A stretch of DNA of 44,135 nucleotides from Rhodospirillales bacterium (lineage in GTDB: Bacteria > Pseudomonadota > Alphaproteobacteria > Rhodospirillales > JASLQF01): contig JASLQF010000012.1 of assembly GCA_030744625.1 (NCBI GenBank), positions 1-44,135 of the forward strand. Reading direction: 5' to 3'. The position numbers and the translations under genes were made by a program. The notes under the pieces were generated by a model. The model was not told the DNA's origin. It was given only the letters and a program-made list of their open reading frames with translations, and ran no database searches. This document shows, piece after piece, positions 22,163 through 33,084 of the stretch. Every line of letters starts with the position of its first letter. The stretch's first letter is position 1.

Positions 22163-22249
22163 TCCTTTAACAGGCTCTCTCGGGTTGATTCAACAACATT
22201 TTGTGAAATCGCCGCGACTTGAGCTACATCTTGCGTCCAACGTCGATCC

Positions 22250-23131
22250 CTATGCCCCCCCTTCGGCGGCGGCGATGGCCTCGGCCATGGCGACCAGGCG
22301 CTTGGCGGCGTTGACGTGCAGGTTCTCGATGAGCTTGCCGTCGACGAGAAGGACGCCCTGGCCCTCCTTTTCGGCCTCGGCGTGGGCGACGATGATGCGC
22401 CGCGACCACTCGATTTCGTCGGCCGAGGGCGCGAACTCCTTGTTCGCCGCCTCGATCTGCTTGGGGTGGATGAGGGTCTTGCCGTCGAAACCGAACTCTG
22501 CGCCTTGCCCGCAGGCGTATTCGAAACCCTCGTCGTCCTCGAGGTCGAGGTACACGCCGTCGAGGATGGGCAGCCCCACGGCGCGCGCCGCCAGGATGCA
22601 CAGGCCAAGCCCGGTAATCATCGGCAGGCGGTCGCGGGTGTGGGCGGCGTGCAGGTCGGCGGCGAGGTCGGAGGTGCCCATGACGAAGCCGCCGAGGCGC
22701 CCGCCGGCGGTGGCGATGTCCTCGGCGTGCAGCATGGCGAGCGGCGTCTCCATCATGCACCAGATGGACATGCCGGGCGGCGCCCCCGCGCCATCCATGA
22801 GCTCTTCCGCCTGGTGGACGGTGTCGGCGTTCTCCACCTTGGGCAGGAGGACGGCGTCGACGGCGAAGCCGCAGGCGGCGGTCAGGTCGTCGCGCCCCCA
22901 TGGAGTGGCAAGCCCATTGACGCGCACGATCAATTCCCGGTGGCCGTAGCCGCCGGCCTTCACCGCCGCGCCGATCTGGGCGCGCGCCACCGCCTTGGCG
23001 TCCGGAGCGACGGCGTCCTCCAGGTCGAGGATCAAGGCGTCGGCGCCCAGGCCCTTGCCTTTTTCGAGAGCCCGGGCGTTGGAACCCGGCATGTAAAGCA
23101 CGCTGCGGCGCGGCCGCGCGTCGTTGGTCAT
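22250..23131 (-). CDS. CoA-ester lyase, HpcH/HpaI aldolase (CitE-like) family
   Basis: The 293-residue protein belongs to the CitE / malyl-CoA lyase family of Mg-dependent TIM-barrel lyases that cleave or form CoA thioesters such as malyl-CoA, citramalyl-CoA or beta-methylmalyl-CoA. Key segments: SVLYMPGSNARALEK, ADALILDLEDAV (acidic metal ligands), the Arg in LIVRVNGL, LPKVENAD, the catalytic CMMETPLAM with a metal-binding Glu, and FGFDGKTLIHPKQIE. The start at 23131 has a GGGGGG-type purine site. No CitF/CitD genes are near, so it is not a citrate lyase subunit; malyl-CoA or citramalyl-CoA lyase is most likely. It stands alone, divergent from the PdxY-like gene. Confidence 0.88.
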   Translation of the reverse strand: MTNDARPRRSVLYMPGSNARALEKGKGLGADALILDLEDAVAPDAKAVARAQIGAAVKAGGYGHRELIVRVNGLATPWGRDDLTAACGFAVDAVLLPKVENADTVHQAEELMDGAGAPPGMSIWCMMETPLAMLHAEDIATAGGRLGGFVMGTSDLAADLHAAHTRDRLPMITGLGLCILAARAVGLPILDGVYLDLEDDEGFEYACGQGAEFGFDGKTLIHPKQIEAANKEFAPSADEIEWSRRIIVAHAEAEKEGQGVLLVDGKLIENLHVNAAKRLVAMAEAIAAAEGGA

Positions 23132-23243
23132 GGTGCCCCCCACTGTTACTCGGACGATTTTTGTCAGGTGCGAATAACTACAATCCGGAGGCCGCCTGTG
23201 GCAAGGTCGGAGACCGGGCAATCCTCAACGGGGCGGCAAGGCC

Positions 23244-24107
23244 GTGGCCATCCTCTCCATCCAGTCGTCGGTGGCCTACGGACACGTCGGCAACGCCGCC
23301 GCGGTGTTTGCCCTGCAATGTCTCGGTTTCGAGGTGTGGCCGGTCAATACGGTCGCCTATTCCAACCACCCGGGATACGGGGACTGGCGGGGCCGAGTCG
23401 CCGACGCGTCGGAGGTGGCGGCGCTCATCGAGGGCATCGCGGCGCGTGGCGCGCTGGCCGACTGCCGGGCGGTGCTCGGCGGTTATCTCGGCGCCGCCGA
23501 GACGGGACCCGTGGTTCTCGACGCCGTCGCCGCCGTCAAGGCGGCCAACGGCGACGCCCTCTACTGCTGCGATCCGGTCATCGGCGACGCCGCCGAGGGC
23601 GTCTACGTGGCCGACGGCGTGGCCGAGTTCATCAAGTCCGAGGCCGTCGGCCGCGCCGATATCCTGCTCCCCAACGCCTTCGAGCTCGAATACCTGACGG
23701 GGCGCGCCGCCGATACCACGGAGCACGCGCTGGCCGCCGCCCGGGTCCTCCTCGAGCGGGGGCCGCGCCTGGTCGTTGTAACCTCCCTGGCGTCGTCCCT
23801 GGTGTCCGGCGCCGGAAACGCCGAAACCGTCGAGACCCTCGCCGTGTCGCCGTCCGGGGCCTGGCTGGTCGCCGTTCCCAGGCTGTCGAGCCCGGCCAAG
23901 GGGACGGGGGATCTGTTCACCGCCCTCTTCCTCGGCCATTACCTGCAATCGCGGCGCCCCGGCCAGGCCCTCGGCGCCGCCGCCTCGGCGGTGTTCGCGG
24001 TACTTGCCGAGACCGCGAAGGCGGGACGCCGCGAGCTTGCCCTGGTGGCGGCGCGGGACGAGTTGGTCCGCCCGCTCCGCCGCTTCGAGGCGCTGAGACT
24101 CCGCTAG
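23244..24107 (+). CDS. pdxY: pyridoxal kinase PdxY-like
   Basis: A 287-residue ribokinase-fold kinase that phosphorylates pyridoxal (and perhaps pyridoxamine) in the B6 salvage pathway. Landmarks: AILSIQSSVAYGHVGNAAAVF and LGFEVWPVNTVAYSNHPGYG at the substrate site, YCCDPVIGD, LLPNAFELEYLTG, and the C-terminal anion-hole motif KGTGDLFTALFLGH with the catalytic Asp. The start is a GTG at 23244 after an ACGGGGCGG site; it is the first codon giving the family's IL-SIQS opening. The gene is divergent from the CitE-like gene and convergent with xerC. Confidence 0.93.
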   Translation: MAILSIQSSVAYGHVGNAAAVFALQCLGFEVWPVNTVAYSNHPGYGDWRGRVADASEVAALIEGIAARGALADCRAVLGGYLGAAETGPVVLDAVAAVKAANGDALYCCDPVIGDAAEGVYVADGVAEFIKSEAVGRADILLPNAFELEYLTGRAADTTEHALAAARVLLERGPRLVVVTSLASSLVSGAGNAETVETLAVSPSGAWLVAVPRLSSPAKGTGDLFTALFLGHYLQSRRPGQALGAAASAVFAVLAETAKAGRRELALVAARDELVRPLRRFEALRLR

Positions 24108-24155
24108 AGCAACCCCCGGTTAGTTATACGCAGCGTAATGTTTATTCGACACGGT

Positions 24156-24216
24156 CGGGTCCGAGACCCGCCCCTACATTCAGCAAGTAGCGTAGGGGCC
24201 GGTCCCGGACCGGCCC
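24156..24216. repeat. cluster of interlocking palindromes in a convergent gap
   Basis: Between the stops of pdxY (24107) and xerC (24258) there are three perfect stems: CGGGTC/GACCCG (24156-24161/24165-24170), GCCCCTAC/GTAGGGGC (24170-24177/24192-24199) and GGGCCGGTC/GACCGGCCC (24196-24204/24208-24216). The second overlaps both others, so alternative folds exist. The GTAGGGGC core with GGTCC arms resembles dispersed intergenic palindromes of many GC-rich bacteria. Likely role: bidirectional transcription end. Upstream, 24125-24138 carries a near-palindrome TATACGCAGCGTAA. Confidence 0.6.
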
Positions 24217-24257
24217 GCTAGCGGTGATTACATCTAAACGGATAAGGCGTTAGCTCG

Positions 24258-25226
24258 TCATCGGCGCGCCCTGGGATGGGCGGCGCGGTAGACCTCCATC
24301 AGGCGATCGGAATCCACTTCCGTGTAGCGCTGGGTGGTGGACAGCGAGGCGTGGCCGAGCAACTCCTGGATGGTACGCAGGTCGCCGCCACCGGCCAGCA
24401 GGTGGGTGGCGAAGCTGTGGCGCAAGCTGTGCGGGGTGGCCGATTCGGGCAGGCCGAGGACCGCCCTGAGCAGGCGCATCTGGCGTTGCGCCACCCCTGC
24501 GTTGAGCCTGGCACCGCGCACTCCCAGGAAAAGGGGGCCGTCGTCGCCGCCCGGGTGGGGACAGGCGTCGAGGTACTCGGTGATGGCCTCGGCGACGGCG
24601 GGCAGCACCGGGACCAGTCGCTCCTTGCGGCCCTTGCCGCTCACCGTCATGGAGCCGCCGCTCGGCGCGTCCCGGCGGTTCAGGGCCAGGGCCTCGCCGA
24701 TGCGCAGCCCGCACCCGTAGAGAAGGGTGAACAGCGCCGTGTCGCGCTTGGCGACCCAGGGCTCTTCGTCGAGAGCCCCGGCCCGCTCCACCACCCCCAG
24801 GGCGTCGGCCACGGCCAGCGGCCTGGGCAGCGAGCGCCCCGCTTTCGGCGTGCGCACGGTGCCGACGGCGGCGTTGCGCACCAGGCCGGCGCGGTCGAGG
24901 AAGCGGAAAAATCCGCGTACCACCGAAAGCGCCCGCGCCATCGACGGGCGCGCCAGGCCGGCCGCGCCGAGGTTGGCCAGATAGCCGCGGACGTCGGCCG
25001 GGCTCAAGGTCTCCAGGTCCTGCAGTCCGGGCGGAAAACCCAGGTGCGCCGAAAGGTAGCGGAAGAATGCGGCGAGGTCGCGGCGGTAACCGTCCACCGT
25101 ATGCGGCGAGGTGCGGCGCTCGTGGGCGAGCCAGGCCAGCCACTCTCCGATGGCCGAAACGACGGCCGGCTCGGCCGCGTAATGAACCGCGAGCCGGCCC
25201 GTATCTGGCTCGGAGACCACCGGCAT
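24258..25226 (-). CDS. xerC: tyrosine recombinase XerC
   Basis: XerC with XerD resolves chromosome dimers at dif. The 322-residue protein has the SAM-like N-terminal core-binding domain (about residues 22-115) and a catalytic domain with the full set of residues: Arg175 in GLRIGEAL, Lys198 in SGKGRKERLVP, His266 and Arg269 in HSLRHSFATHLL, His292 in LLGHASLSTTQ and the nucleophile Tyr301. Length and the chromosomal DUF484 partner argue for the housekeeping recombinase and against a phage or integron integrase. It starts 60 bp after DUF484 in the same direction, the common DUF484-xerC arrangement. Confidence 0.95.
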   Translation of the reverse strand: MPVVSEPDTGRLAVHYAAEPAVVSAIGEWLAWLAHERRTSPHTVDGYRRDLAAFFRYLSAHLGFPPGLQDLETLSPADVRGYLANLGAAGLARPSMARALSVVRGFFRFLDRAGLVRNAAVGTVRTPKAGRSLPRPLAVADALGVVERAGALDEEPWVAKRDTALFTLLYGCGLRIGEALALNRRDAPSGGSMTVSGKGRKERLVPVLPAVAEAITEYLDACPHPGGDDGPLFLGVRGARLNAGVAQRQMRLLRAVLGLPESATPHSLRHSFATHLLAGGGDLRTIQELLGHASLSTTQRYTEVDSDRLMEVYRAAHPRARR

Positions 25227-25286
25227 ATGGTGTCCTTTTACCTACATGAATGCTATATCTTGGGTATTACCCACTTCGCAAGGAAA

Positions 25287-25997
25287 TTATCGGCCGGACT
25301 CCGGGGCCGGCTCTTCCAGCAGCTTGTGCAGGCAGGGCTCCAGAACGCTGGCCAGGAAGGCCACCAGATCGGAGCCCAATCCGGGGTGGAAGGCGGTGGC
25401 CTCGCGCGAGCCGAGAGCCAGCAAGCCGGGCGGCGTCGTCTCGCCGGGTTGCAACCGGGCGAGGGCGGCGGAGCGCACCAATCCGGCACCGGCGCCGAAG
25501 ACGGTGCCGTCGTCCAGCATGTCGTCCATGAGCACCGCGTTCCGGCCGGCGCCCAAAAAGCTGTTTACGCCATTGCCGGGCAAGCGGCCGATATGGGGCG
25601 AGGTCAGTCCGGCCGGCGGCGGCTGGCCCGGCTCGAAAGCCACCGTCGCCACGTCGACGTCGAGGATGAGGGGCATCTCCTCGCCGATCACCCGCAGCAA
25701 TTCCTCGATGTCGCCGGCCCGCAAGAGCGCCAGCGCCGCGGCCAGGGTGCGGGTCTGGCTCGACATGTTGGCGCGACTGATCTCGATAAGGTCGAGGGCG
25801 GTGTTGCGCAGGCTGTCGATTTCCCCGCGCAGGTGCTTGACGATGACCTGGTTCAGGTCGACGACGGCGTCACCGTCCCAACGCACCGGCGGTGTCAGTT
25901 CCTCCAGAAATTCAGGGTATTTCACGAAGAAGCCGGGATTGCGGCGCAGGTAGCCGGCGACGTCTTCCTCGGTGAAGTCTTCCGGTTTTCCGCTCAT
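25287..25997 (-). CDS. DUF484 family protein (GAF-like)
   Basis: A 236-residue cytoplasmic protein. Its start, EEDVAGYLRRNPGFFVKYPEFLEEL, is the hallmark of DUF484; then a coiled-coil helix (about residues 60-105) and a GAF-like alpha/beta domain (about 110-225). Function is unknown. Family members are very often encoded directly upstream of xerC, as here (60 bp gap), suggesting a link to recombination or cell-cycle control without direct evidence. It is divergent from priA. The ribosome site is poor (A-rich, ATATAAAAAAG). Confidence 0.9.
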   Translation of the reverse strand: MSGKPEDFTEEDVAGYLRRNPGFFVKYPEFLEELTPPVRWDGDAVVDLNQVIVKHLRGEIDSLRNTALDLIEISRANMSSQTRTLAAALALLRAGDIEELLRVIGEEMPLILDVDVATVAFEPGQPPPAGLTSPHIGRLPGNGVNSFLGAGRNAVLMDDMLDDGTVFGAGAGLVRSAALARLQPGETTPPGLLALGSREATAFHPGLGSDLVAFLASVLEPCLHKLLEEPAPESGR

Positions 25998-26027
25998 TCT
26001 TTTTTATATACCGGCCGTACTTGTTTA

Positions 26028-26056
26028 TTGATGCACCGTTGGCCGCCACCTAAACG
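26028..26056 (+). promoter_or_regulatory. priA: candidate priA promoter
   Basis: TTGATG (26028-26033) and TAAACG (26051-26056) are 17 bp apart, 22 bp before the priA start. The -10 hexamer equals that of the candidate sdhC promoter. The gap is only 81 bp and must also serve the divergent DUF484 gene. Confidence 0.42.
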
Positions 26057-26078
26057 CATATGGGATAGAGTGTAGACC

Positions 26079-28280
26079 ATGCCCTCCGCGCGCGCCAGTT
26101 CCCGTCACGGTGCCGGCGGCCGCGTCAGCGTCATGCTGCCGCTGCCGCTGGCCGGCGCCTACGACTACCGGGTGCCGGCCGGCCTCGATCTCGCCGACGG
26201 CGATTTCGTGCGCGTGCCGCTGGCGGCGCGCCAGGTGGCGGGTGTTGTGTGGGGCGCCGCCACCGGCGCCGTGGCGCCGGAAAAGCTCAAGCAGGTCTCG
26301 GCGCGCCTGCCGGTTCCGCCGCTTGACCCGGTAGCGCGGCGCTTCGTCGAGTGGGTCGCCGCCTACACGTGCTCGCCGCCGGGCGCCGTCCTCAAGATGG
26401 TGATGAGCGTGCCCGCCGCCCTCGAACCCCCGGCCCCCATTATGGCCTATGCGCGCGGCGCCGCCGAAGTACGCATGACCAAGGCGCGGCGGCGCGTCTT
26501 CGACGTGCTGGCCGAGGGACCGCCCCTGCCGGCGCCCGATCTGGCGCGCCAGGCCGCCGTCGGGCCGTCGGTGGTGCGCGGCTTGGCGGTGGCCGGTGCC
26601 CTGGTGGCGGTGCCCATGGCCGCCGCTTCGCCCGGGGCGACGCCTTCCGCTTCCGCCTGGCGCCTCGAGGCGCCGGCCCTTTCCGCCGGACAGGCGGCGG
26701 CGGCCGAGGAACTGGCGGCACGGGTCGAGGGTGGCGGCTTTGCCGTCACCGTGCTCGACGGGGTGCCCGGCGCCGGCAAGACCGAGGTCTATTTTCACGC
26801 CCTCGCCGGCGCCTTGCGGGGTGGGCACCAGGCCCTGGTGCTGCTGCCCGAGATCGCCCTCGGCGCTCAGTGGCTGTCGCGTTTCCGGGAGCGTTTCGGG
26901 GTCGAGCCGGCGGTGTGGCATTCCGATCTGGGGGCGCGCCGGCGGCGCCTCACCTGGCGGGCCGTCGCCGAGGGCGCGGCGCGGGTCGTCGTTGGCGCCC
27001 GTTCGGCGTTGTTCCTGCCCTACCCGGATCTCGGACTGATCGTCGTCGACGAGGAACACGACGGCGCCTACAAACAGGAGGAAGGCGTCGTCTACGGGGC
27101 CCGCGACATGGCGGTGGCGCGCGCCCATCTCGGCGATGTGCCGGCGGTGCTGGTCTCGGCGACGCCGTCCCTGGAGACCGTGGTCAACGTCCGGCGTGGA
27201 CGTTACGCGGTCCTGCACCTGCCCGACCGCCACGCCGGGGCGACCCTGCCCCAGGTGCGGCTCGTCGACATGCGCGCCGAGCCGCCGGCGCGCTCCGCCT
27301 GGCTGTCGCCGCCCCTGCTGGCGGACCTGCGCGAGGCCCTGGACGGTGGCGAACAGGCCATGCTCTTCCTCAATCGCAGGGGCTACGCGCCGCTCACCCT
27401 TTGCCGCGCCTGCGGCCACCGGCTGCAGTGCCCCCAATGCACCGCCTGGCTGGTCGAGCACCGGCGCGCCGGCCGCCTGTTGTGCCATCATTGCGGCCAT
27501 TCGGTGGCACTTCCCGGGTCGTGTCCGGCGTGCGAGGCTCCGGACAGCCTCGCCGCCTGCGGGCCGGGTGTCGAGCGCCTGGCCGAGGAAGTGGTGGAAG
27601 CCTTTCCCGGAATCCGCCATGCCATCGCCGCCAGCGACACCGTCGGCGGACCCAAGGCCGCCGAGGACCTGGTGCGGCGCATCGAAGACCATGACGTCGA
27701 TTTGATCATCGGCACCCAGATCCTGGCCAAGGGGTATCATTTTCCGATGCTGACGCTGGTCGGCGTCGTCGACGCGGATCTGGGTCTCGCCGGGGGCGAC
27801 CTGCGCGCCGCCGAGCGCACCTTTCAGCTCCTCTACCAGGTGGCCGGGCGCGCCGGACGCGCCGAACGTCCGGGCCGGGTGCTGGTGCAGACCTATATGC
27901 CCGAGCACCCGGTGATGCGGGCCCTGGCGTCGGGCCGGCGCGACCGTTTCGTGGAGGTCGAGGCGAAAGCCCGCCAGGAGGCCGGCATGCCGCCCTTCGG
28001 CCGTCTCGTGGCGCTCATCGTATCGGGGCGCGACGAAGTGGCGGTTGACGCCGCCGCCCGCCTGCTCGGCCAGACGGCGCCACGCGGCCCTGGCGTCGTC
28101 ACCCTGGGACCGGCGCCGGCGCCCCTCGGCATCTTGCGCGGAATGCACCGCCGGCGCTTGTTGCTGAAGGCGGAAATAAACATCGGCGTGCAAGCCATCG
28201 TGCGCCGGTGGCTGGCTCGGGCGCCGGTGCCGCGCCGCGTGCGCGTGCGCGTCGACGTCGATCCCAACAGCTTCCTTTGA
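26079..28280 (+). CDS. priA: primosomal replication restart helicase PriA
   Basis: PriA recognises stalled forks and D-loops and loads DnaB for restart. The 733-residue protein has the N-terminal 3'BD/winged-helix region (about 1-200), Walker [11 protein letters not shown] (from residue 228), the DEEH box in [15 protein letters not shown] (324-327), [10 protein letters not shown], and a zinc-binding insert with eight Cys in [21 protein letters not shown] and SCPACEAP. Later helicase motifs [13 protein letters not shown] and [13 protein letters not shown] follow. Length is normal. It lies between DUF484-xerC and the atp operon and ends at a textbook terminator. Confidence 0.96.
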   Translation: MPSARASSRHGAGGRVSVMLPLPLAGAYDYRVPAGLDLADGDFVRVPLAARQVAGVVWGAATGAVAPEKLKQVSARLPVPPLDPVARRFVEWVAAYTCSPPGAVLKMVMSVPAALEPPAPIMAYARGAAEVRMTKARRRVFDVLAEGPPLPAPDLARQAAVGPSVVRGLAVAGALVAVPMAAASPGATPSASAWRLEAPALSAGQAAAAEELAARVEGGGFAVTVLDGVPGAGKTEVYFHALAGALRGGHQALVLLPEIALGAQWLSRFRERFGVEPAVWHSDLGARRRRLTWRAVAEGAARVVVGARSALFLPYPDLGLIVVDEEHDGAYKQEEGVVYGARDMAVARAHLGDVPAVLVSATPSLETVVNVRRGRYAVLHLPDRHAGATLPQVRLVDMRAEPPARSAWLSPPLLADLREALDGGEQAMLFLNRRGYAPLTLCRACGHRLQCPQCTAWLVEHRRAGRLLCHHCGHSVALPGSCPACEAPDSLAACGPGVERLAEEVVEAFPGIRHAIAASDTVGGPKAAEDLVRRIEDHDVDLIIGTQILAKGYHFPMLTLVGVVDADLGLAGGDLRAAERTFQLLYQVAGRAGRAERPGRVLVQTYMPEHPVMRALASGRRDRFVEVEAKARQEAGMPPFGRLVALIVSGRDEVAVDAAARLLGQTAPRGPGVVTLGPAPAPLGILRGMHRRRLLLKAEINIGVQAIVRRWLARAPVPRRVRVRVDVDPNSFL

Positions 28281-28316
28281 GGCGCTTTTCCGGCGCCGGA
28301 AGGAAACTCGGTAAGC

Positions 28317-28336
28317 GGCGGAATTCCGCCTTTTTT
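28317..28336 (+). terminator. rho-independent terminator of priA
   Basis: GGCGGAATTCCGCC (28317-28330) is a 14-bp perfect palindrome followed at once by six T residues (28331-28336), 36 bp after the priA stop. It separates priA from the atp promoter. Confidence 0.85.
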
Positions 28337-28364
28337 GGAGATAAATAATGGCCTGGCGGCTGGC

Positions 28365-28393
28365 TTGCATGGCCTCAGGGAGTGTGCTAGACA
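28365..28393 (+). promoter_or_regulatory. atpH: candidate atpHAGDC promoter
   Basis: TTGCAT (28365-28370) and TAGACA (28388-28393) are separated by 17 bp, downstream of the priA terminator. Transcription from near 28400 would give a leader of about 130 nt that contains three tandem 11-mers before atpH. Confidence 0.5.
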
Positions 28394-28470
28394 ACACGCG
28401 TTTTCCGGGTGCGGGCGGCCCCCGCGGCGGCGTGTCTTCGCGCCCGTCAACGTGCGCCTGGGCGCTCCTT

Positions 28471-28504
28471 GCATATCTTGGGGCATATCTTGGGCATATC
28501 TTGG
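28471..28504 (+). repeat. three tandem copies of GCATATCTTGG in the atp leader
   Basis: Exact copies of GCATATCTTGG occur at 28471-28481, 28483-28493 and 28494-28504, in steps of 12 and 11 bp, ending 25 bp before the atpH start. A related sequence, CTATATCTTGGGTATT, occurs at 25253-25268 between DUF484 and xerC. Either a repeated binding site on one face of the helix or local duplication. Confidence 0.6.
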
Positions 28505-28529
28505 ATATTGAAGTCGAGGACTCTCCCAG

Positions 28530-29090
28530 TTGCCATCCCAGACCACAGGCACCACCGGGCTCGCCGGCCGTTATGCGACGGCGCTCTTTCAGTTGGCGGA
28601 GGCGGACGCGACCCTCGACGAAGTGGCGGACGACCTCAATAGCCTTGGCAACATGATCGAGAACAGCGATGACCTGCTCCGGCTCATCCGCTCGCCCGCG
28701 TTGTCGCGCGACGCGCAGGGGAATGCCATGGCGGCGGTCGCCGAACGCGCCGGGCTGTGCGATCTGGTGCGGCGTTTCGTCGGCGTCCTGGCTTACAACC
28801 GCCGCCTGTTCGCCGTGCCCGATATGATTGCCGCGTACCAAGCGCTGTGGGCGGCGCACCGCGGCGAGGAGACGGCGCGGGTGATTTCGGCCAGTCAACT
28901 CAGCGACAAGCAGATGTCGGACCTTGCGGCATCCTTGAAGAAGGCCATGGGCGTCGCCGTCGCAGTCGACGCCCGGGTCGATCCGGGCCTGCTCGGGGGG
29001 CTCGTCGTCCAGGTTGGCTCGCGCATGGTCGATTCCTCGCTCGCCACCAAGCTGCAATCGATGCGCCTCGCCATGAAGGGAACCGCGTAA
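28530..29090 (+). CDS. atpH: ATP synthase F1 delta subunit
   Basis: AtpH (OSCP-type) joins the F1 head to the peripheral stalk of the F0F1 ATP synthase. The 186-residue product has the N-terminal helical domain with [16 protein letters not shown], the middle [21 protein letters not shown], and the C-terminal [20 protein letters not shown] signature with the usual ending [12 protein letters not shown]. The start is a TTG at 28530, with GAGGA about nine bases upstream; no ATG or GTG fits the family N-terminus. Its stop overlaps the atpA start by one base (TAATG). Confidence 0.92.
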   Translation: MPSQTTGTTGLAGRYATALFQLAEADATLDEVADDLNSLGNMIENSDDLLRLIRSPALSRDAQGNAMAAVAERAGLCDLVRRFVGVLAYNRRLFAVPDMIAAYQALWAAHRGEETARVISASQLSDKQMSDLAASLKKAMGVAVAVDARVDPGLLGGLVVQVGSRMVDSSLATKLQSMRLAMKGTA

Positions 29091-30622
29091 TGGATATACG
29101 GGCGGCGGAAATCTCCGCAATCCTGAAGGAACAGATCGCCAATTTCGGGACCGAGGCGGAGGTCGCGGAAGTCGGCCAGGTGCTATCGGTGGGCGACGGC
29201 ATCGCCCGCGTCCACGGCCTCGACAAGGTACAGGCCGGCGAGATGGTCGAGTTTCCTGGCGCCATCAAGGGGATGGCCCTCAACCTGGAGACCGACAACG
29301 TCGGCGTCGTCATCTTCGGCGACGACCGCACGATCAAGGAAGGCGACACCGTCAAACGCACCGGCGCCATCGTCGACGTGCCGGTAGGCAAGGAGCTGCT
29401 GGGCCGCGCCGTCAACGCCACCGGCGAGCCCATCGACGGCAAGGGCCCCATAGAGGCCAGCGCGCGCTCCCGTGTCGAGGTCAAGGCGCCGGGCATCATC
29501 CCCAGGCGCTCCGTGCACGAACCCATGCAGACCGGCGTAAAGGCCATCGACTGCCTGATTCCCGTCGGCCGCGGTCAGCGCGAACTCATCATCGGAGACC
29601 GCCAGACCGGCAAGTCCGCCATCATCCTCGACACCATCATCAACCAGAAGCGCGTCAACGAGGCCGCCCAGAGCGAGGCTGAGAAGCTTTATTGCATTTA
29701 TGTGGCGATCGGCCAAAAGCGCTCGACGGTGGCGCAGATCGTCAAGACCCTGGAGGAGCACGACGCCCTCTCCTACACCATCATCGTCGCGGCGACGGCG
29801 TCGGAGCCGGCGCCCTTGCAGTTCTTGGCCCCCTATACCGGGTGCGCCATGGGCGAGTATTTCCGCGATAACGGCATGCACGCCGTCATCATCTACGACG
29901 ATTTGTCGAAGCAGGCGGTGTCCTACCGTCAGATGTCTCTCCTTCTGCGGCGCCCCCCCGGCCGCGAGGCCTATCCCGGGGACGTCTTTTACCTGCATTC
30001 GCGTCTGCTCGAACGCGCCGCCAAGATGAACGACGAACACGGCGCCGGATCGCTCACCGCCCTGCCGGTGATCGAGACCCAGGCCAACGACGTTTCCGCC
30101 TACATCCCGACCAACGTCATTTCCATCACCGACGGTCAGATCTTCCTGGAGACCGACCTCTTCTATCAAGGCATCCGCCCGGCGGTGAACGTCGGCATCT
30201 CGGTGAGCCGCGTCGGATCGGCGGCCCAGGTCAAGGCCATGAAGAAGGTGGCCGGCTCCATCAAGCTGGAACTCGCCCAGTACCGGGAGATGGCGGCCTT
30301 CGCCCAGTTCGCCTCCGACCTCGACGCCTCCACCCAGCGCCTGCTGGCGCGCGGCGCGCGGCTCACGGAAATCCTCAAGCAGCCCCAGTACCAGCCCTAT
30401 CCCGTGGAGGAGCAGGTGGTCTCCATCTTCGCCGGCGTGCGCGGGTATCTCAACGAGGTCGAGGTTGGCGACGTCACCCGCTTCGAGGCCGCCATGCTCG
30501 AGGAAATCCGCTCCTCGGGGGCGGGCATCCTGGAGGCGATCGGCACGGAGAAGGATATTTCGGAGGACACCGAGAACAAGCTGACGGCCTTCCTCGATAG
30601 CTTCGCCAGCGCCTTCCACTGA
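29090..30622 (+). CDS. atpA: ATP synthase F1 alpha subunit
   Basis: The alpha subunit forms the non-catalytic nucleotide sites of F1. The 510-residue protein begins [19 protein letters not shown], has [18 protein letters not shown] (Walker A) split in the expected place, [20 protein letters not shown], and the alpha/beta signature [17 protein letters not shown]. The ATG at 29090 overlaps the atpH stop; the frame runs open further upstream but inside atpH. Standard length. Confidence 0.97.
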   Translation: MDIRAAEISAILKEQIANFGTEAEVAEVGQVLSVGDGIARVHGLDKVQAGEMVEFPGAIKGMALNLETDNVGVVIFGDDRTIKEGDTVKRTGAIVDVPVGKELLGRAVNATGEPIDGKGPIEASARSRVEVKAPGIIPRRSVHEPMQTGVKAIDCLIPVGRGQRELIIGDRQTGKSAIILDTIINQKRVNEAAQSEAEKLYCIYVAIGQKRSTVAQIVKTLEEHDALSYTIIVAATASEPAPLQFLAPYTGCAMGEYFRDNGMHAVIIYDDLSKQAVSYRQMSLLLRRPPGREAYPGDVFYLHSRLLERAAKMNDEHGAGSLTALPVIETQANDVSAYIPTNVISITDGQIFLETDLFYQGIRPAVNVGISVSRVGSAAQVKAMKKVAGSIKLELAQYREMAAFAQFASDLDASTQRLLARGARLTEILKQPQYQPYPVEEQVVSIFAGVRGYLNEVEVGDVTRFEAAMLEEIRSSGAGILEAIGTEKDISEDTENKLTAFLDSFASAFH

Positions 30623-30670
30623 TGGCGATGGCGCCCCTCGGGATATCGACATAGCGGGACCCCACGTTCG

Positions 30671-31579
30671 ATGCCCAGCCTGAAGGATCTGCGGATCCGC
30701 ATCACCAGCGTCAAATCGACGCAAAAGATCACCTCCGCCATGAAAATGGTGGCGGCCTCCAAGCTGCGCCGGGCGCAGGCGGCGGCCGAGGAGGCGCGGC
30801 CCTACGCCGACCTCATGGAGCGCATGTTGGCGACGTTGACCGCCAGCCTGCCGACCCTGGAGGGCGCCCCGCCGTTGTTGGCGGGGACGGACTCGGAAGA
30901 CGTTCACCTGATCGTCGTCGTCACCGCCGATCGGGGATTGTGCGGCGGTTTCAACAACAACATCGCGCGCGAGGTCAGGCAGCACGTCCAAGCCCTCCAC
31001 AACGAGGGCAAGACGGTGAAGCTGCTGTGCGTCGGGCGCAAGGGGCGCGATGCCCTGAATCGCGACTACGGCTCGATCATCTTCGATACCCTCGAGCACG
31101 TCACCCGGACGGGCGCCGACTTCGAAACCGCCGCCGGCATCGCCGGGCGCCTCGTCGAGATGTTCGAGGCCGGCGAGTTCGACGTATGCACGGTCATTTT
31201 CAACACCTTCAAGAGCGTCATCTCCCAGCAGGTCACACCGCTCAGGCTGATCCCCTTTTCCGTGCCCGAGGCCACGGGTAAAGATGAAGATGCCGAGAAG
31301 GACGCGGAGGAGGACGCGTTCAAGGCGCTCTACATCATGGAGCCCTCGGAAGAGGAAATCCTGGAGGAAATCCTGCCGCGCAATCTTTCGGTGCAGATGT
31401 TCCGCGCCCTTCTTGAGAGCTATGCCTCCGAGCAGGGGGCGCGCATGACGTCCATGGACAACGCCACCCGCAACGCGGGCGAGATGATCGATGACCTCAC
31501 GCTGACCTACAACCGTACGCGTCAAGCCGACATCACGAAGGAACTGATCGAGATCATATCCGGCGCCGAAGCGCTGTAG
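30671..31579 (+). CDS. atpG: ATP synthase F1 gamma subunit
   Basis: Gamma is the rotating central shaft. The 302-residue protein opens with [20 protein letters not shown] and [16 protein letters not shown], has the [14 protein letters not shown] motif in the middle, and ends with [20 protein letters not shown] and [22 protein letters not shown], the gamma signature. A short acidic, Lys/Glu/Asp-rich stretch (about residues 203-215, [12 protein letters not shown]) makes it slightly longer than many homologues (285-295). It lies 48 bp after atpA. Confidence 0.97.
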   Translation: MPSLKDLRIRITSVKSTQKITSAMKMVAASKLRRAQAAAEEARPYADLMERMLATLTASLPTLEGAPPLLAGTDSEDVHLIVVVTADRGLCGGFNNNIAREVRQHVQALHNEGKTVKLLCVGRKGRDALNRDYGSIIFDTLEHVTRTGADFETAAGIAGRLVEMFEAGEFDVCTVIFNTFKSVISQQVTPLRLIPFSVPEATGKDEDAEKDAEEDAFKALYIMEPSEEEILEEILPRNLSVQMFRALLESYASEQGARMTSMDNATRNAGEMIDDLTLTYNRTRQADITKELIEIISGAEAL

Positions 31580-31628
31580 AGCGCCGCCCGGCATGCACCG
31601 GAGATGCCTTTAAAGAGGAAACCGATAG

Positions 31629-33053
<1,425 letters not shown>

Positions 33054-33084
33054 ATTATTAACGCGGCAACGGACACGAATTTAG

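Noticed and set aside
21523-22170. 215-codon + strand frame spanning the structured region
   Set aside because: Composition is Arg/Gly/Ser/Pro-rich with no domain, no ribosome site at the start, and it runs through perfect nested hairpins. Kept only as the alternative explanation to be tested.
24115-24257. Integron attC-like site near xerC
   Set aside because: GTTAG-like ends at both sides drew attention, but the GTTRRRY core is not met and XerC here is the housekeeping recombinase.
28471-28504. Short CRISPR-like array
   Set aside because: Repeats are 11 bp with 0-1 bp between them, so there are no spacers, and no cas genes are present.
26025-29120. Very long open frame (over 1000 codons) on the minus strand opposite priA and atpH
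   Set aside because: It is an antisense shadow caused by GC-rich codon use in priA; the protein is rich in Arg, Gly, His and Ala and matches nothing, while the + strand genes have full family motifs.
29183-31594. 803-codon minus-strand frame opposite atpA and atpG
   Set aside because: Antisense to two unmistakable ATP synthase genes; low-complexity composition and no motif.
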